Below, in pieces: positions 1 through 11,239 of a stretch of DNA of 64,000 nt (the stretch's first letter is position 1; every line of letters begins with the position of its first letter). This stretch comes from Mimachlamys varia (Eukaryota > Mollusca > Bivalvia > Pectinida > Pectinidae), in contig OX392540.1 in assembly GCA_947623455.1 (NCBI GenBank), forward strand, positions 26,778,410 to 26,842,409. Direction: 5' to 3'. A program made the position numbers and the translations under genes. The notes under the pieces are model-generated. The model saw nothing but the letters and a program-made list of their open reading frames with translations. It was not told where the DNA came from and did no database searches.

Positions 1-2000
1 GATGAGGATGAGGATGATGTGGAGGATGAGGATGATGTGGAGGATGAGGATGAGGATGATAATGAGGATGAGGAGGATGTGGAGGATGAGGATGAGGATG
101 ATGTTGAGGATGAGGATGAGGATGAGGAGGAGGATGAGGATAAGGAGGATGAGGATGAGGAGGATGATGAGGATGATGTGGAGGATGTGGAGGATGAGGA
201 TGATGATGATGTGGAGGGTGAGGATGAGGATGATGATGTGGAGGATGAGGATGAGAATGATTATGATGTGGAGGATGAGGATGATGATGATGATGATGTG
301 GAGGATGAGGATGATGATGATGTGGAGGATGATGATGTGGAGGATGAGGATGTGGAGGATGAGGATGAGGATGATGATGTGGAGGATGAGGATGAGGATG
401 ATGATGATGTGGAGGATGAGGATAAGGATGATGTGGAGGATGAGGATGAGGATGAGGATGATGTGGAGGATGAGGATGAGGATGATGATGATGTGGAGGA
501 TGAGGATGATGATGATATGGAGGATGAGGATGAGGATGATGATGATGTGGAGGATGAGGATGATGATGATGTGGAGGATGATGATGAGGATGATGATGAT
601 GTGGAGGATGAGGATGATGATGATGATGATGATGTGGAGGATGAGGATGAGGATGATGATGATTTGGAGGATGAGGATGTGGAGGATGAGGATGTGGAGG
701 AGGATGATGATGATGTGGAGGATGAGGATGTGGAGGATGAGGATGATGATGTGGAGGATGAGGATGAGGATGATGATGATGTGGAGGATGAGGATGAGGA
801 TGATGTGGAGGATGAGGATGAAGATGATGATGATGTGGAGGATGAGGATGAGGATGATGATGATGTGGAGGATGAGGATGATGATGATATGGAGGATGAG
901 GATGAGGATGATGATGATGTGGAGGATGAGGAGGATGATGATGTGGAGGATGATGATGAGGATGATGATGATGTGGAGGATGAGGATGATGATGATGATG
1001 TGGAGGATGAGGATGAGGATGATGATGATTTGGAGGATGAGGATGTGGAGGATGAGGATGTGGAGGAGGATGATGATGATGTGGAGGAGGATGATGATGA
1101 TGTGGAGGATGATGATGATGATGCGGAGGATGATGATGAGGATGATGATGATGTGGAGGATGATGATGAGGATGATGATGATGTGGAGGATGATGATGAG
1201 GATGATGATGATGTGGAGGATGAGGATGATGATGATGTGGAGGATGAGGATGAGGATGTGGAGGAGGATGATGATGTGGAGGAGGATGATGATGATGTGG
1301 AGGAGGATGATAATGATGTGGAGGATGTTGATGATGTGGAGGATGATGAGGATGATGAGGATGTGGAGGATGATGATGAGGATGATAATGTGGAGGATGA
1401 TGATGAGGATGATGATGATGTGGAGGATGATGATGAGGATGATGATGTGGAGGATGATGATGAGGATGATGATGTGGAGGATGATGATGAGGATGATGAT
1501 GATGAGGAGGATGAGGATGTGGAGGATGATGATGTGGAGGATGATGATGAGGATGATGATGATGTGGAGGATGATGATGAGGATGATGAGGAGGATGATG
1601 ATGTGGATGATGATGGTGTGGAGGATGATGATGAGGATGATGATGATGAGGATGATGATGATGTGGAGGATGATGATGATGTGGAGGATGATGATGATGA
1701 GGATGATGATGATGTGGAGGATGATGATGATGATGTGGAGGATGATGATGAGGATGATGATGATGTGGAGGATGATGATGAGGATGATGATGTGGAGGAT
1801 GATGATGAGGATGATGATGATGTGGAGGATGATGTGGATGATGATGAAGTGGAAGATGATGATGAGGATGATGATGTGGAGGATGATGATGAGGATGATG
1901 ATGATGTGGAGGATGATGTGGAGGATGATGATGAGGATGATGATGATGATGAGGATGATGATGATGTGGAGGATGATGATGAGGATGATGATGTGGACGA
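1..2000 (+). repeat. Acidic-codon (GAT/GAG/GTG) trinucleotide-based repeat
   Basis: About 2 kb made almost only of GAT, GAG and GTG triplets; it enters from the left edge. In the plus frame it reads as Asp/Glu runs broken by Val, and stays open to a TGA at 2137-2139. A second plus frame is open to 2008 because of composition. Every length change I can see is a multiple of three. Landmarks such as GATATGG (514 and 886) and GATTTGG (661 and 1027) recur about 370 bp apart, which shows a segmental duplication inside the array. To the right it settles into a roughly 30-bp unit. It could be an acidic low-complexity domain, like Asp-rich molluscan calcium-binding proteins, or intronic DNA of the minus-strand gene. 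The unique tail (about 44 residues) shows no recognisable domain. Confidence 0.9.
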
Positions 2001-2044
2001 GCATGTGAATTATTATATTGAAATAGCCCAAAAATATTACTTAC

Positions 2045-2111
2045 CAATATATTTTTCAGATGAACGAAGGTTGATTTACCATCTAATGATGCTGGATATA
2101 AACAGTATAAC
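2045..2111 (-). other. Candidate internal exon (minus strand)
   Basis: On the minus strand an acceptor (AAACAG, AG at 2113-2112) is followed by 67 bases and a strong donor GTAAGT (2044-2039). One phase is open throughout, beginning LYCLYPASLDGK; the other phase I traced in full stops. The phase matches the two bases left over at the end of exon E3 (17524), so an E3-to-here splice would keep that frame open. If real, the acidic repeat to the left lies in an intron. The evidence is only splice signals and phase, and the phase match has a one-in-three chance of being luck. Confidence 0.25.
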
Positions 2112-2139
2112 CTGTTTAAACTGGGACCAAAATGTTTGA

Positions 2140-2636
2140 CCGTATGTAGAGGTAAGATATCAGTAAAAGGAAGGGCCAAACCAAACAGTAAGGCCGCAAT
2201 AGACAGGATTTCAGATTAGACAGGGCCAGTTTTTACAAGTTATACTGTATAATATTTGGCTTTACTAGTAACACTCAAGTTGTGTATGTTGTGTATGATT
2301 TGCAAGTATTTATCATGCATGTTGTCTGTAGTTTATATGGCAATTCAGTCACTGTTTTTTTTGTTTCATTCATTTTTAAAAACAAGAAAATATTTCAACT
2401 TTTTGAAGAATTTTATTGCTTGTCTATCATGGTCTGGGATGGTCATTCTGAAGAGTCATAGATCTTGGTCCTGCAAAATACAAGCAAAAGATTTTTGTTA
2501 TGTTTTTGGTAGTGATATGTTGATTACTGTTATTAATTAAATACTTTTACATTTCCAGGAGGTACATACAATACATACGTACATAAAACCAATATTTGTT
2601 GAAAATAATAGTTAATAGTGAAAACAAGACTCTCTC
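2140..2636. other. Unique AT-rich DNA, nothing recognised
   Basis: No repeat, splice-bounded exon or RNA gene was recognised. The 94-codon plus frame starting at 2256 has no ATG at its start and shows no domain. Confidence 0.5.
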
Positions 2637-3203
2637 ATGCCTGAAATCTGTAATATCAAATTTCAAATGAAGCTTTTCTGTTTTGCAATGACCTTAAATG
2701 TCTTCATACAGAGTAAGATAATAATTTCTCAAGTTAAAGTCACAGAAACAGGTAAATATGATAAGAAACCTTTTTCTTACTTCTCTTTTCGATCTTCTCA
2801 TCTTTCTGATGGTAATGGTGATTCTCATCTTCCTGGTGGTGGTGGTGGTTCTCATCTTTCAAGTGGTAGTGGTGGTTCTCATCATTCTAGTGGTGGTTCT
2901 CATCTTTCTGATGGTGGTGATTCTCATCTTTCTGGTGGTGGTGGTGGTGGTGGTGGTGATTCTCATCTTTCTGGTGGTGGCGGTGGTGGTACTCTTTCTG
3001 GTGGTGGCGGTGGTGGTTCTCATCTTTCTGATGGTGGTGGTTCTCGCCTTTCTGGTGGTGGTGGTGGTTCTCATCTTTCTGGTGGTGGTGGTGGTGGTGG
3101 TGGTGGTTCTCGTCTTTCTGGTGGTGGTGGTGGTCGTTCTCGTCTTTCTGGTGGTGGTTTTCATCTTTCTGGTCATCATTTTGTATTGTTTTTGTATTTT
3201 TGA
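2637..3203 (+). CDS. Possible Gly/Ser/His-repeat protein (doubtful)
   Basis: A 188-codon frame with a true ATG at 2637 and a second ATG at 2667. From the second ATG the start (MKLFCFAMTLNVFIQ) is hydrophobic and signal-peptide-like. From about residue 53 it becomes repeats of SHLS followed by 3-9 Gly, with Asp and Arg variants, ending in a short hydrophobic tail. All unit-length differences keep the frame. Secreted glycine-rich proteins are common in molluscan shell, byssus and mucus, but no cysteine or tyrosine pattern confirms such a role. The alternative is a TCT/GGT microsatellite that happens to be open; the minus strand is open here too. Confidence 0.2.
   Translation: MPEICNIKFQMKLFCFAMTLNVFIQSKIIISQVKVTETGKYDKKPFSYFSFRSSHLSDGNGDSHLPGGGGGSHLSSGSGGSHHSSGGSHLSDGGDSHLSGGGGGGGGDSHLSGGGGGGTLSGGGGGGSHLSDGGGSRLSGGGGGSHLSGGGGGGGGGSRLSGGGGGRSRLSGGGFHLSGHHFVLFLYF
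2796..3172. repeat. GGT/TCTCATCTTTCT minisatellite
   Basis: Irregular tandem array: the constant block TCTCATCTTTCT alternates with 2-9 GGT triplets. It underlies the glycine-rich frame. The number of GGT triplets varies from unit to unit, as expected from slippage. Confidence 0.9.
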
Positions 3204-3792
3204 TTTTGGTTCTGCAAAAAAATTAAGGTAAAAGAATAAAATTTGAGAAGTGCTTTAATTTTACCAGTCTTAATATAATTGTAACATTCTTCAAACATTA
3301 TTAGTCATTAATGATATTATAAATAAGATTGACCTATTTATTTACATAATAGGCCTTTCTGTCCCCATAGGAACTCAACCCTCCAAGTTAATTCACAAGT
3401 GATCATGGATTTCCTTTGTCTAAAACATTAATTATGATATATATATGTCACCCCATTCAGCCCACAGCTGTTTATTATATATTAAGTTTCCTTTTGGACT
3501 CCATCTTGCATTTAGTTTATACCCTCTCAATGCAAAAGGAGTTTCAGATACACTTTATCATTTAAATTTGTGCAGTGATTTGGTCAAAAGGCTAAGAATG
3601 TTTTCAAGTAAAGGGCATAACTCCAAAAACAAGGGAAATAACTATTTTAAATAGTTATGCCGTGTACAAATAAAGTATCATTCATACTGGTATATTTATG
3701 GGTTTTTTTTTTTTAAACTTGTTGTGTGTGAACACTAGTCTTAGGACGGTAAACACACAATGTCAAGGAAAGTACAGCTAAGCTTTACTTAC
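3204..3792. other. Unique AT-rich DNA; possible minus-strand 3' region
   Basis: No clear gene. It lies just downstream (minus strand) of exon E5. A TTTATT at about 3471 reads AATAAA on the minus strand and could be a poly(A) signal if the E5 donor is not used. Confidence 0.35.
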
Positions 3793-4265
3793 TTTGGGGT
3801 CTTAAGATCCCAGCTTTCCGCCCTGGAGGCCAGAATTCTTCAAACTTGTATCATCTTCACAATAAACAGAGTTCCCAGCAATGAAGATATATGAAGCCTC
3901 AAGAAGATTTACTCATGCCCCAGCCAGTTCTGTCCCCTCTTTCACAAAGTACTTAAGTCCAGATACAAACAATCACCCAGCACAAGATTTACAGAGCAGT
4001 ACAGCCCCATGCCAGTCGACATTGATCCATCAGGCCGACTGAAAACCCGATGAACCAATCATGGTACTGTAAAGCCATACTCATGCCAGACTCATGTCTG
4101 TATTTGGAATTAAATACATTTGTCAAAAAAAGGACAGTTCGAAGCTGAGAAATGACTAAACCAGCTGAGTTCCATATAAATCCATTGCTAAGTCATCCGT
4201 CTAAAGGAAGAATCCACGCATTCGAAGAACCTGACCAGGTGATTGTCCTAACCGTTGGACAATAC
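3793..4265 (-). other. Putative exon E5 of a minus-strand gene
   Basis: On the minus strand the acceptor TTTTGTAG ends at 4266 and a textbook donor GTAAGT lies at 3792-3787, giving a 473-bp exon. Two frames matter. One continues the 9-codon start in E4 and stops at 4201. The other continues the E2-E3 frame and stops at 4193 (TGA). The remaining sequence is stop-rich in all the frames examined, so most of the exon would be 3' UTR followed by another intron, or the transcript is non-coding. The exon is unique DNA in a repeat-rich setting. Confidence 0.4.
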
Positions 4266-7200
4266 CTACAAAACAAAAACAAAATAACCCAATTACAAAT
4301 CAATCATTTGTTTCAGTAATAAGCTGATCTTATGATTTTAATATTGCTTTTACACTCATAAATATTATTATGTATATTTGTAACAAATATAATGACAATT
4401 TGAAGGTCATTCAACAATATACCAGTCTCCTCTAATGTCCAGATATATGATAGCTGGTTGCTGAATTAATCATACTGTTCGACCAATTCCCAAGAACTGC
4501 CTAAGTGACTTTGACCTCTGAAGCATCACAAACTGGCAACTATGACCTTGAAACATATTAGTAACCTTATTCACTTCTCAATCTGTCTTTAATTCTCTAT
4601 ATTGTGAACTTTGGTATTAAAAACTTGTATTTCAACTCTATATCAAGTGACTTTAACAACGAACTCTTTGAATTCTTTCCGTTAATATAGTGATGTATGA
4701 GATCATTAACAAGGACAAAGTATTCTGTCATTGTCCACACATTCCTATACACAGTATGTAGGAATTACACACATTCCTTCATAAAGTGTGAAGTAAAATT
4801 ACACATATTCTTACATACAGTGTGTAGTAATTACACACATTACTATACACTATGTAGTAATTACACACATTCCTTCATAAAGTGTGTAGTAATTACACAC
4901 ATTCCTTCATAAAGTGTGTAGAAATTACACACATTCCTATACACAGTATGTAGTTATAACACACATTTCTTCATAAAGGGTGTATTAAGTACACACATTC
5001 TTACATACAGTGTGTAGTTATTACACACATTCCTATATACAGTATGTAGTAATTACAAACATTCCTATTATACAGTATGTAGTAATTACACACATTACTA
5101 TATACAGTATGTAGTAATTACACACATTCTTTTATACAGTATGTAGTAATTACAAACATTCCTATACACAGTATGTAGTAATTACACACATTCCTATATA
5201 CAGTATGTAGTAATAACACACATTCCTATATACAGTATGTAGTAATTACACACATTCTTATATACAGTATGTAGTAATTGCATGTTTTCCTATATACAGT
5301 ATGTAGTAATTACATACAATTCTATATACAGTTTGTAGTAAGTACACACATTCCAATATACAGTATGTAATAATTACACACATTCCTATATACAGTTACA
5401 GTAATTACACACATTCATACATACAGTATGTAGTTATTGCATACATCCCTATATACAGTATGTAGTAATTACATACAATTCTATATACAGTATGTAGTAA
5501 TTACACACATTCCTATATACAATGTGTAGTAATTACACATTGGTATAATTTCTTCTGAAGAATTTGCCGTCATAATTCGTATAATATCCAGATATTTTTT
5601 TTTTATACGTTTGGTTTTTTTTTATACGTTTGGTAATGTAAGTACTTGGGAAAAACAAAAACTGTAAGCTGAATGACTAACAAATACCCATGAATACTCC
5701 TTATATATTTCTAAAATATTTTCTATTTTTCTGATAAAGATTGGTTCTCACTGCTAAATTATAACAAGAATTACGTATAATTATGTGTCGCCTGTCCCGC
5801 TTTGTCATCATCATATGCATTTTAAACACATCCCACAATAAACCTATAATCCAAGTTTGGCTGCTCTAGCTTTCATACTTTATGAGAAACATTGATATTT
5901 CTTCAAAGTCCAGAATTTCTAGGTTTTTACCCCAACATTATAAAAATAGTTGAAGTGCTAGTAACGAGCATCCAGGTATTCATCCCATGATACAATATGC
6001 ACAGTATACCCCAGGTTTGGCTTCTCTTAAAGTAGATTTTATACTTTGTGGGAAACTTTTTCTTTTAAGTCCAGAAATTTGAGATTTTTACCACAAAAAT
6101 ACAAAAATTGTTGAAATACTAGTAAAGAGTGTAATGTATTCAGATAAACATCCCACGATAATCCTATAACCTGAATTTGGTTGCTCTACTGTATAGTACT
6201 TGGTTATTAATACTTTGTCTGAAACAGCTTAATATGCAAGAGCTAAACTGAAAACTTAAACGTTGATTTTTTTTCAAAGTCTAGAAATATGATATTTCTG
6301 TGACCTTGACCTACTTTATCTACTTTTCACTATTTTTTTCTACTTGATTCTTACAATGTACTACTTATTGAGCAGAAACTACAAAACAATAATGAGTTAT
6401 TACAATTTCCAGTTGATAAGAACTTTCACAACAAATTTAGAATTTTACACCCTCCCAACTTTGACCCTAACACTCCTGTGTAATTTCATTGAAATTTACA
6501 GGTTTAGGAGGAGTTATCCAGACAATATATGTCTACAAACAGACGGATGGACAGACAACATGATTCCAGTATTATACCCCTCCCCCAACCCACTTTACTT
6601 CATTGCAGGGGGTATATACATATTTGATAAAATGATCTGTAATTATCAGTAACTACTTAAAAATAAGTCAAGGTTCTCATGCTGATTAATTTAATTAATA
6701 TTTATAGACAATGGTTGCAGTGGGATCTTTATGACTGAATTATAATACAATGTACTCCTTTTTATATCATGTTCCATTTGTCAGACAAAAACATGATATT
6801 AACAGGAATGTGACATTAAGAGAAACATGTTTTTCCACTAAATCTAGTGCATTTCCGATCTCCATAACTAAAAATAAGCTATTCAATGTACATATGAAGA
6901 TGTTTCAATATGAAGATAACATTATTTTAATTAAAAAACATTTTTGGGGTTATTTTTTATTTTCTATGCAACATTTTGTACAAGTTGCATCTAAAATCAA
7001 TGAAAATGACATTATTTTCTGGATTTTTTATGCGATTGGTTAAAAAAAACATGACATTAAGAGGAATTCACCTCAAAATACATGATACACGGTGTACTAA
7101 CCAAATAAAATTACATAGATTATATAGAGAAAAAAGGTGCTTGGGAAAACATGATATAAAGAGGAATGTGATATTAACAAGGGTGATATTAAGTGGGATC

Positions 7201-9144
7201 CACTGTACCACTATACCAGTTTTTATTCAGGCCTCTACATTTAGCAGTAAACAAATTTATTTCCAGAACATATCTATTGAATTTCATATTACACATAATT
7301 TAGAAAAAATGTAGGTTTATTTGACAGTAAAAATAAAACTATGAAGCCTTTTTTTGTCAGTGAGAACCAATCTTGCAGTAAACACTGATCTTTCCATCCA
7401 AACTCTGCACAATATTCATAAAAAATCCTACCTTCAGGTCAAGGCACTAATGCTTCAGATGAGTCCAATAAAGTCGTGGATCACACATCTTACTGTAAGA
7501 GAAATTAACAATGATACATACAATTTAGCACGAAATCAATTTTATAAATACAGGTTATGACTTCAGAATGGAACAAGACATAATCTAATAAGCAAAAATA
7601 TATAATAGTGATAATTACAAATCTTAATAGTTTAAAGACATTAATTATTACATTGTTCTTTTGTTTCATATGTGGAAATAAAAAAACATTAATATAAAAT
7701 TCTTAAATTAGCTTATATTAAATTATATTCAATAATGCTCACCTTGCCTTACGGAATGCCCCGCTATATGGCCGGGATGGACGACGGCCTCCTCCTCCTC
7801 CTCCCGTCTCCTGGCCGGGAAGGGCGACGGCCTGGCCGGGACGGACGACGGCCTCCTCCTCCTCCTCCCGTCTCCTGGCCGGGAAGGGCGACGGCCTGGC
7901 CGGGACGGACGACGGCCTCCTCCTCCTCCTCCCGTCTCCTGGCCGGGAAGGGCGACGGCCTGGCCGGGACGGACGACGGCCTCCTCCTCCTCCTCCCGTC
8001 TCCTGGCCGGGAAGGGCGACGGCCTGGCCGGGACGGACGACGGCCTCCTCCTCCTCCTCCCGTCTCCTGGCCGGGAAGGGCGACGGCCTGGCCGGGACGG
8101 ACGACGGCCTCCTCCTCCTCCTCCCGTCTCCTGGCCGGGAAGGGCGACGGCCTGGCCGGGACGGACGACGGCCTCCTCCTCCTCCTCCCGTCTCCTGGCC
8201 GGGAAGGGCGACGGCCTGGCCGGGACGGACGACGGCCTCCTCCTCCTCCTCCCGTCTCCTGGCCGGGAAGGGCGACGGCCTGGCCGGGACGGACGACGGC
8301 CTCCTCCTCCTCCTCCCGTCTCCTGGCCGGGAAGGGCGACGGCCTGGCCGGGACGGACGACGGCCTCCTCCTCCTCCTCCCGTCTCCTGGCCGGGAAGGG
8401 CGACGGCCTGGCCGGGACGGACGACGGCCTCCTCCTCCTCCTCCCGTCTCCTGGCCGGGAAGGGCGACGGCCTGGCCGGGACGGACGACGGCCTCCTCCT
8501 CCTCCTCCCGTCTCCTGGCCGGGAAGGGCGACGGCCTGGCCGGGACGGACGACGGCCTCCTCCTCCTCCTCCCGTCTCCTGGCCGGGAAGGGCGACGGCC
8601 TGGCCGGGACGGACGACGGCCTCCTCCTCCTCCTCCCGTCTCCTGGCCGGGAAGGGCGACGGCCTGGCCGGGACGGACGACGGCCTCCTCCTCCTCCTCC
8701 TCCCGTCTCCTGGCCGGGAAGGGCGACGGCCTGGCCGGGACGGACGACGGCCTCCTCCGGGTCTAAAACACAAAACAATAGACTTGATATTTAATACTCG
8801 ATAAACTCGAGAAAGTTCTTCCGTGGAATGAAATATTATGTAGCATCTGGTCAACATATATTTAATTTTTTTTCATAGTTTTGGATGTCATAATTATGTT
8901 CACTTCATATTCCATGATATGAGACCAGTAATGGACAATAACTCTAGTTAAAAGTTGAATCACAATAATCCAGATGAGGGGAAGTGACTGAAAAGCTAAA
9001 AATGTAACTGTATGCTAAATTACACTTTCCATATTATAAGCACTTAATGAAAGTAATTATTATTCCAAACATGGAATAAGTTTTAAATGAAATAACTTAA
9101 AATAATCTATATTATTTACCCTCGTCCGGAGGCTGGGAGGCCAT
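4201..9144 (-). CDS. Possible 29-codon spliced ORF (9144-9120 joined to 4265-4201)
   Basis: Minus strand. An ATG at 9144-9142 sits in a strong start context (A at -3, G at +4) and reads MASQPPDE before the E4 donor. The split Gly codon is completed in E5, which reads IVQRLGQSPGQVLRMRGFFL and stops with TAG at 4203-4201. The total is 90 bases including the stop. The N-terminus looks like a typical eukaryotic start and the phase is kept across the intron, but 29 residues is very short. Either this is a small peptide, the start of a longer protein using an earlier E5 donor I could not identify, or a chance frame in a non-coding RNA. Confidence 0.25.
4266..4732. other. Intronic-looking AT-rich DNA, nothing recognised
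   Basis: No repeat, conserved frame or RNA gene was recognised between exon E5 and the 32-bp array. Confidence 0.5.
4733..5540. repeat. 32-bp minisatellite (about 25 copies)
   Basis: Tandem units built on TATATACAGTATGTAGTAAT followed by TACACACATTCC, with period about 32 bp and many substitutions and small indels. The left part carries a variant (CTTCATAAAGTGTG) and the right part the CTATATACAGTATG form, so copies cluster by type. Frames through it are not conserved. Confidence 0.9.
5655..6617 (-). mobile_element. Helitron-like (HINE/pearl-like) element, minus orientation
   Basis: Read on the minus strand it begins at about 6617 with TATACCCCCTGCAATG, then the GTCTGTCC-rich stretch and an ACAACTCCTCCTAAAC-type block, then about three diverged units of roughly 160 bp (landmark CATCCCAC at about 6147, 5980 and 5828). 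It ends near 5655 with GGGTATTTGTTAGTCATTCA followed by GCTTACAGT. Both ends match the copies at 45933-46211 and 56338-57788. The family layout (tandem core of about 158 bp, tetranucleotide run, short 3' hairpin, CTAG end) is that of non-autonomous Helitron-like elements in bivalves. This copy has lost the last few bases and is highly diverged. Confidence 0.6.
6746..7207 (-). mobile_element. TA-flanked MITE (Tc1/mariner-pogo type), copy A
   Basis: Ends read TACAATGTACTCC on the left and GGGATCCACTGTA on the right, so terminal inverted repeats starting CA(G/A)TG lie directly inside TA dinucleotides. Interior phrases such as GACATTAAGAGGAA and GATATTAA recur at each end. The same element, in the opposite orientation, is found at 16893-17336 and 59145-59613. 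TA target duplication with a CAGTG-type end is characteristic of Tc1/mariner/pogo MITEs. There is no transposase frame, so it is non-autonomous. Confidence 0.7.
7208..7780. other. Unique AT-rich DNA, nothing recognised
   Basis: No feature was recognised. Base composition changes abruptly at about 7745, where the GC-rich 64-bp array starts. Confidence 0.5.
7781..8757. repeat. GC-rich 64-bp minisatellite (about 15 copies)
   Basis: Period 64 bp exactly (the block ACGACGGCCT begins at 7781, 7845, 7909 and so on). Copies are nearly identical; the last has one extra CTC triplet in the CTC run. The first unit differs slightly (GGGATGG for GGGACGG). The sequence is very GC- and CpG-rich inside AT-rich DNA. 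Because 64 is not a multiple of three, each long open frame cycles through all unit phases. Frames of 340-370 codons are open on both strands, which argues for composition and not coding. It lies in the large intron between E5 and E4. Confidence 0.97.
8758..9119. other. Intronic-looking AT-rich DNA
   Basis: Nothing was recognised. The minus-strand donor of exon E4 (GTAAAT, 9119-9114) is at its right edge. Confidence 0.5.
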
Positions 9145-9583
9145 CCTATCCCATCAGTCAGATATTCTGTATCAGATGACCTTCACCCTAATCGGACTCT
9201 CCGACGCAAGGAGTACTGATGCTAAATAGATTCATTTCCATTTCAGCTGCACTCATCCCTCCAGTAACAAGCGAATTCAGCCCCAGCTCGGAAACAACCA
9301 ATATTGAAGCACTCAAATCAGTACGATTATATGCCCCTCATGGGACTATCATGGAGGGGTACATGATATCGGATCCCTACATATAACCATAAAGATCCTT
9401 GCACCTCAATATTGATTATTCGCCAGGGCTAAAAACCTTGTTAAAGGGGGGCAGAGCACAACTGAAATTTCATAAATCTATTTAGCTTCAGTACCCCAGA
9501 CGCCAAATCATCCAACTAGAGCTCAGATCACCCTTCCAGATCTATACCTGACCAGGGGTCTGTCCACTTGCAGTAAGACAGTC
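9120..9583 (-). other. Putative exon E4 of a minus-strand gene
   Basis: On the minus strand a run of twelve T followed by AACAG (AG at 9585-9584) makes a strong acceptor, and the exon ends at 9120 before GTAAAT: 464 bp. Joined to E3, the E2-E3 frame continues for about 20 codons (TVLLQVDRPLVRYRSGRVI) and stops at 9523. An independent ATG with strong context lies at 9144 near the donor. GC content is higher than in the flanks and no transposon signature was seen, so this is probably a real transcribed exon even if mostly untranslated. Confidence 0.45.
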
Positions 9584-9869
9584 CTGTTAAAAAAAAAAAA
9601 TTAATAGCATCATTTTGGTATATGTTTAACATAAATTGGAGAAAATGAAATGGTAATAACAAATTTTTATTTGTAACATTTTGCTGATTTGCCGTATTTT
9701 TCCGATTGCCCAGTCCATATGTAATATTAATCCAAATCATCAGTAATGTATCAATTGGGTGAAATTAGCTAAGTCGTGGAAAAAAAACTTTCAAAATTAT
9801 GATACAACAGATAAAACTTATAGCTGAATGCAAAAACAGTATTTATATGCTACAGATCAAAGTAGAACT
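9584..9869. other. Intronic AT-rich DNA
   Basis: Nothing was recognised apart from the T-rich tract serving E4 on the minus strand. Confidence 0.4.
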
Positions 9870-10380
9870 GTCGTCAGGGGGCCAACTCATACCCCCCAGC
9901 CCAGTTATTTGTACAAAAAATGAGGGGCACATCTTCATACTGTACTGTCTATTCTCACAAAATTTTAAAAAGATCTGTTGAAAACTGAGGGAATGCATAG
10001 CTGGACAAAATTGTGTTCATTTACAATAAGGGGAATAAATCTCTGAAAAGGGTAAAAAATGCAAAGGGTCAAAAATGTTAATTAACTTCAGGGGCACATT
10101 AACATACTGTACTGTCTATTCCCTTAAAATTTTAAAAAGATCAGTTGAAAGCTAAGTGAATGCTTAGCCGGACAAAATTGTGGTCATTTTTTACATAAAA
10201 GGGGGACAACTCTATGTAAAAAGGAGAAGTACTTTATGAAAAAGGGTTAAAAATGCAAATTTTAAAAGATCTGTTGAAAACTGAGCGAATGCATAGCCGG
10301 ACAAAATTGTGTCTTCAGACGGATGGACGGACGGACGGACGGACGGACTGACGGACGGACGGACAGACGGACGGACAAAG
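9870..10380 (+). mobile_element. Short relative of the 158-bp-core element, ending in an ACGG run
   Basis: About three diverged units with the landmarks GAGGGGCACATCTTCATA, TTTTAAAAAGATC and GCATAGC(T/C)GGACAAAATTGTG, which are also the landmarks of the large array at 13155-16780. It finishes in a GGAC/ACGG tetranucleotide tract (10317-10375). This is a shorter copy of the same dispersed family, in the same orientation. The 62-codon minus frame over the ACGG run is a by-product of the microsatellite. Confidence 0.65.
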
Positions 10381-11146
10381 ATATCTTTATTCTTTTTCAA
10401 ATACAGACATGTCTATTCTAAATAAAAATATCTTTAATTTAAATACAGATATCTATATATGTGTTTCAATTCAAGATTTAGCATTGAAAATAGAAAAAAA
10501 TAATTCCTTTCCAACATCCATATACATGAAATGCCATCGATCTAGCACCAGTCGCACAGGGTATTGTAAAGATATATGTAATAGAAGCATCTTTATTTTC
10601 CATATGAATAGAGATATAACTTTAATATTTTGAGATATCTGTATTTAATGGATAAAAACCCAAACAGCTTGCTGTAGTTCTATCTCTTACAAACAATGAT
10701 ATTTCAGAAGGACAGGAAAGGGGCTCTACCAATATATATATTTGTTAACAAATGGTGAAACCAGTGTTTCATCTTGGTTTTAATGAAAGCATGTCACGAC
10801 AGGAAGTGGATGTTTTGGACCAAAAAATAAATCATCAATAATTTACTTTTTATTTTAATTTGTGTTTGTATGTATATATTTACAATTGTATGGCATTGCC
10901 ATGATATAACTCTACCAAATTCAGTTGGCATTGATAAGGAATGAATGCCCTTGATAGATTATTGACGTCATCATTAAAATGACACTGTTATTGTTACATG
11001 GGATACCACTGACCATCCCCTGCCGTTGGCTGTTCTACCCATTGTGATGAACAAACATACACATGATAGATACATTATTTGAGGTAAAGGCTTGAAAAGG
11101 AAAAGAGAAATTGAATTATTTTTTAGATGAACAGATTTTAACTAAA
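10381..11146. other. Unique AT-rich DNA
   Basis: Includes short GATATCT/AGATATC repeats at about 10380-10640, but no element boundaries, exons or RNA genes were recognised. Confidence 0.4.
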
Positions 11147-11239
11147 CTGCTTTTAGTTGGTATTCTTATAAGGCCCTTCATTGAATTTGCCTTTGTTCAG
11201 TTGGCATTCATATAGCCTATGAATACCAACTGAAAGCAG
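11147..11239. repeat. Foldback (18 of 19 bp inverted repeat)
   Basis: CTGCTTTTAGTTGGTATTC (11147-11165) is mirrored by GAATACCAACTGAAAGCAG (11221-11239), with one mismatch and a 55-bp loop. It is probably a small foldback transposon relic; no clear target duplication was seen. Confidence 0.7.

Noticed and set aside
7729..8857. Proline/arginine-rich frames of about 340-370 codons on both strands
   Set aside because: Openness comes from a stop-free GC-rich 64-bp unit; the period is not a multiple of three, so the protein would cycle through all frames.
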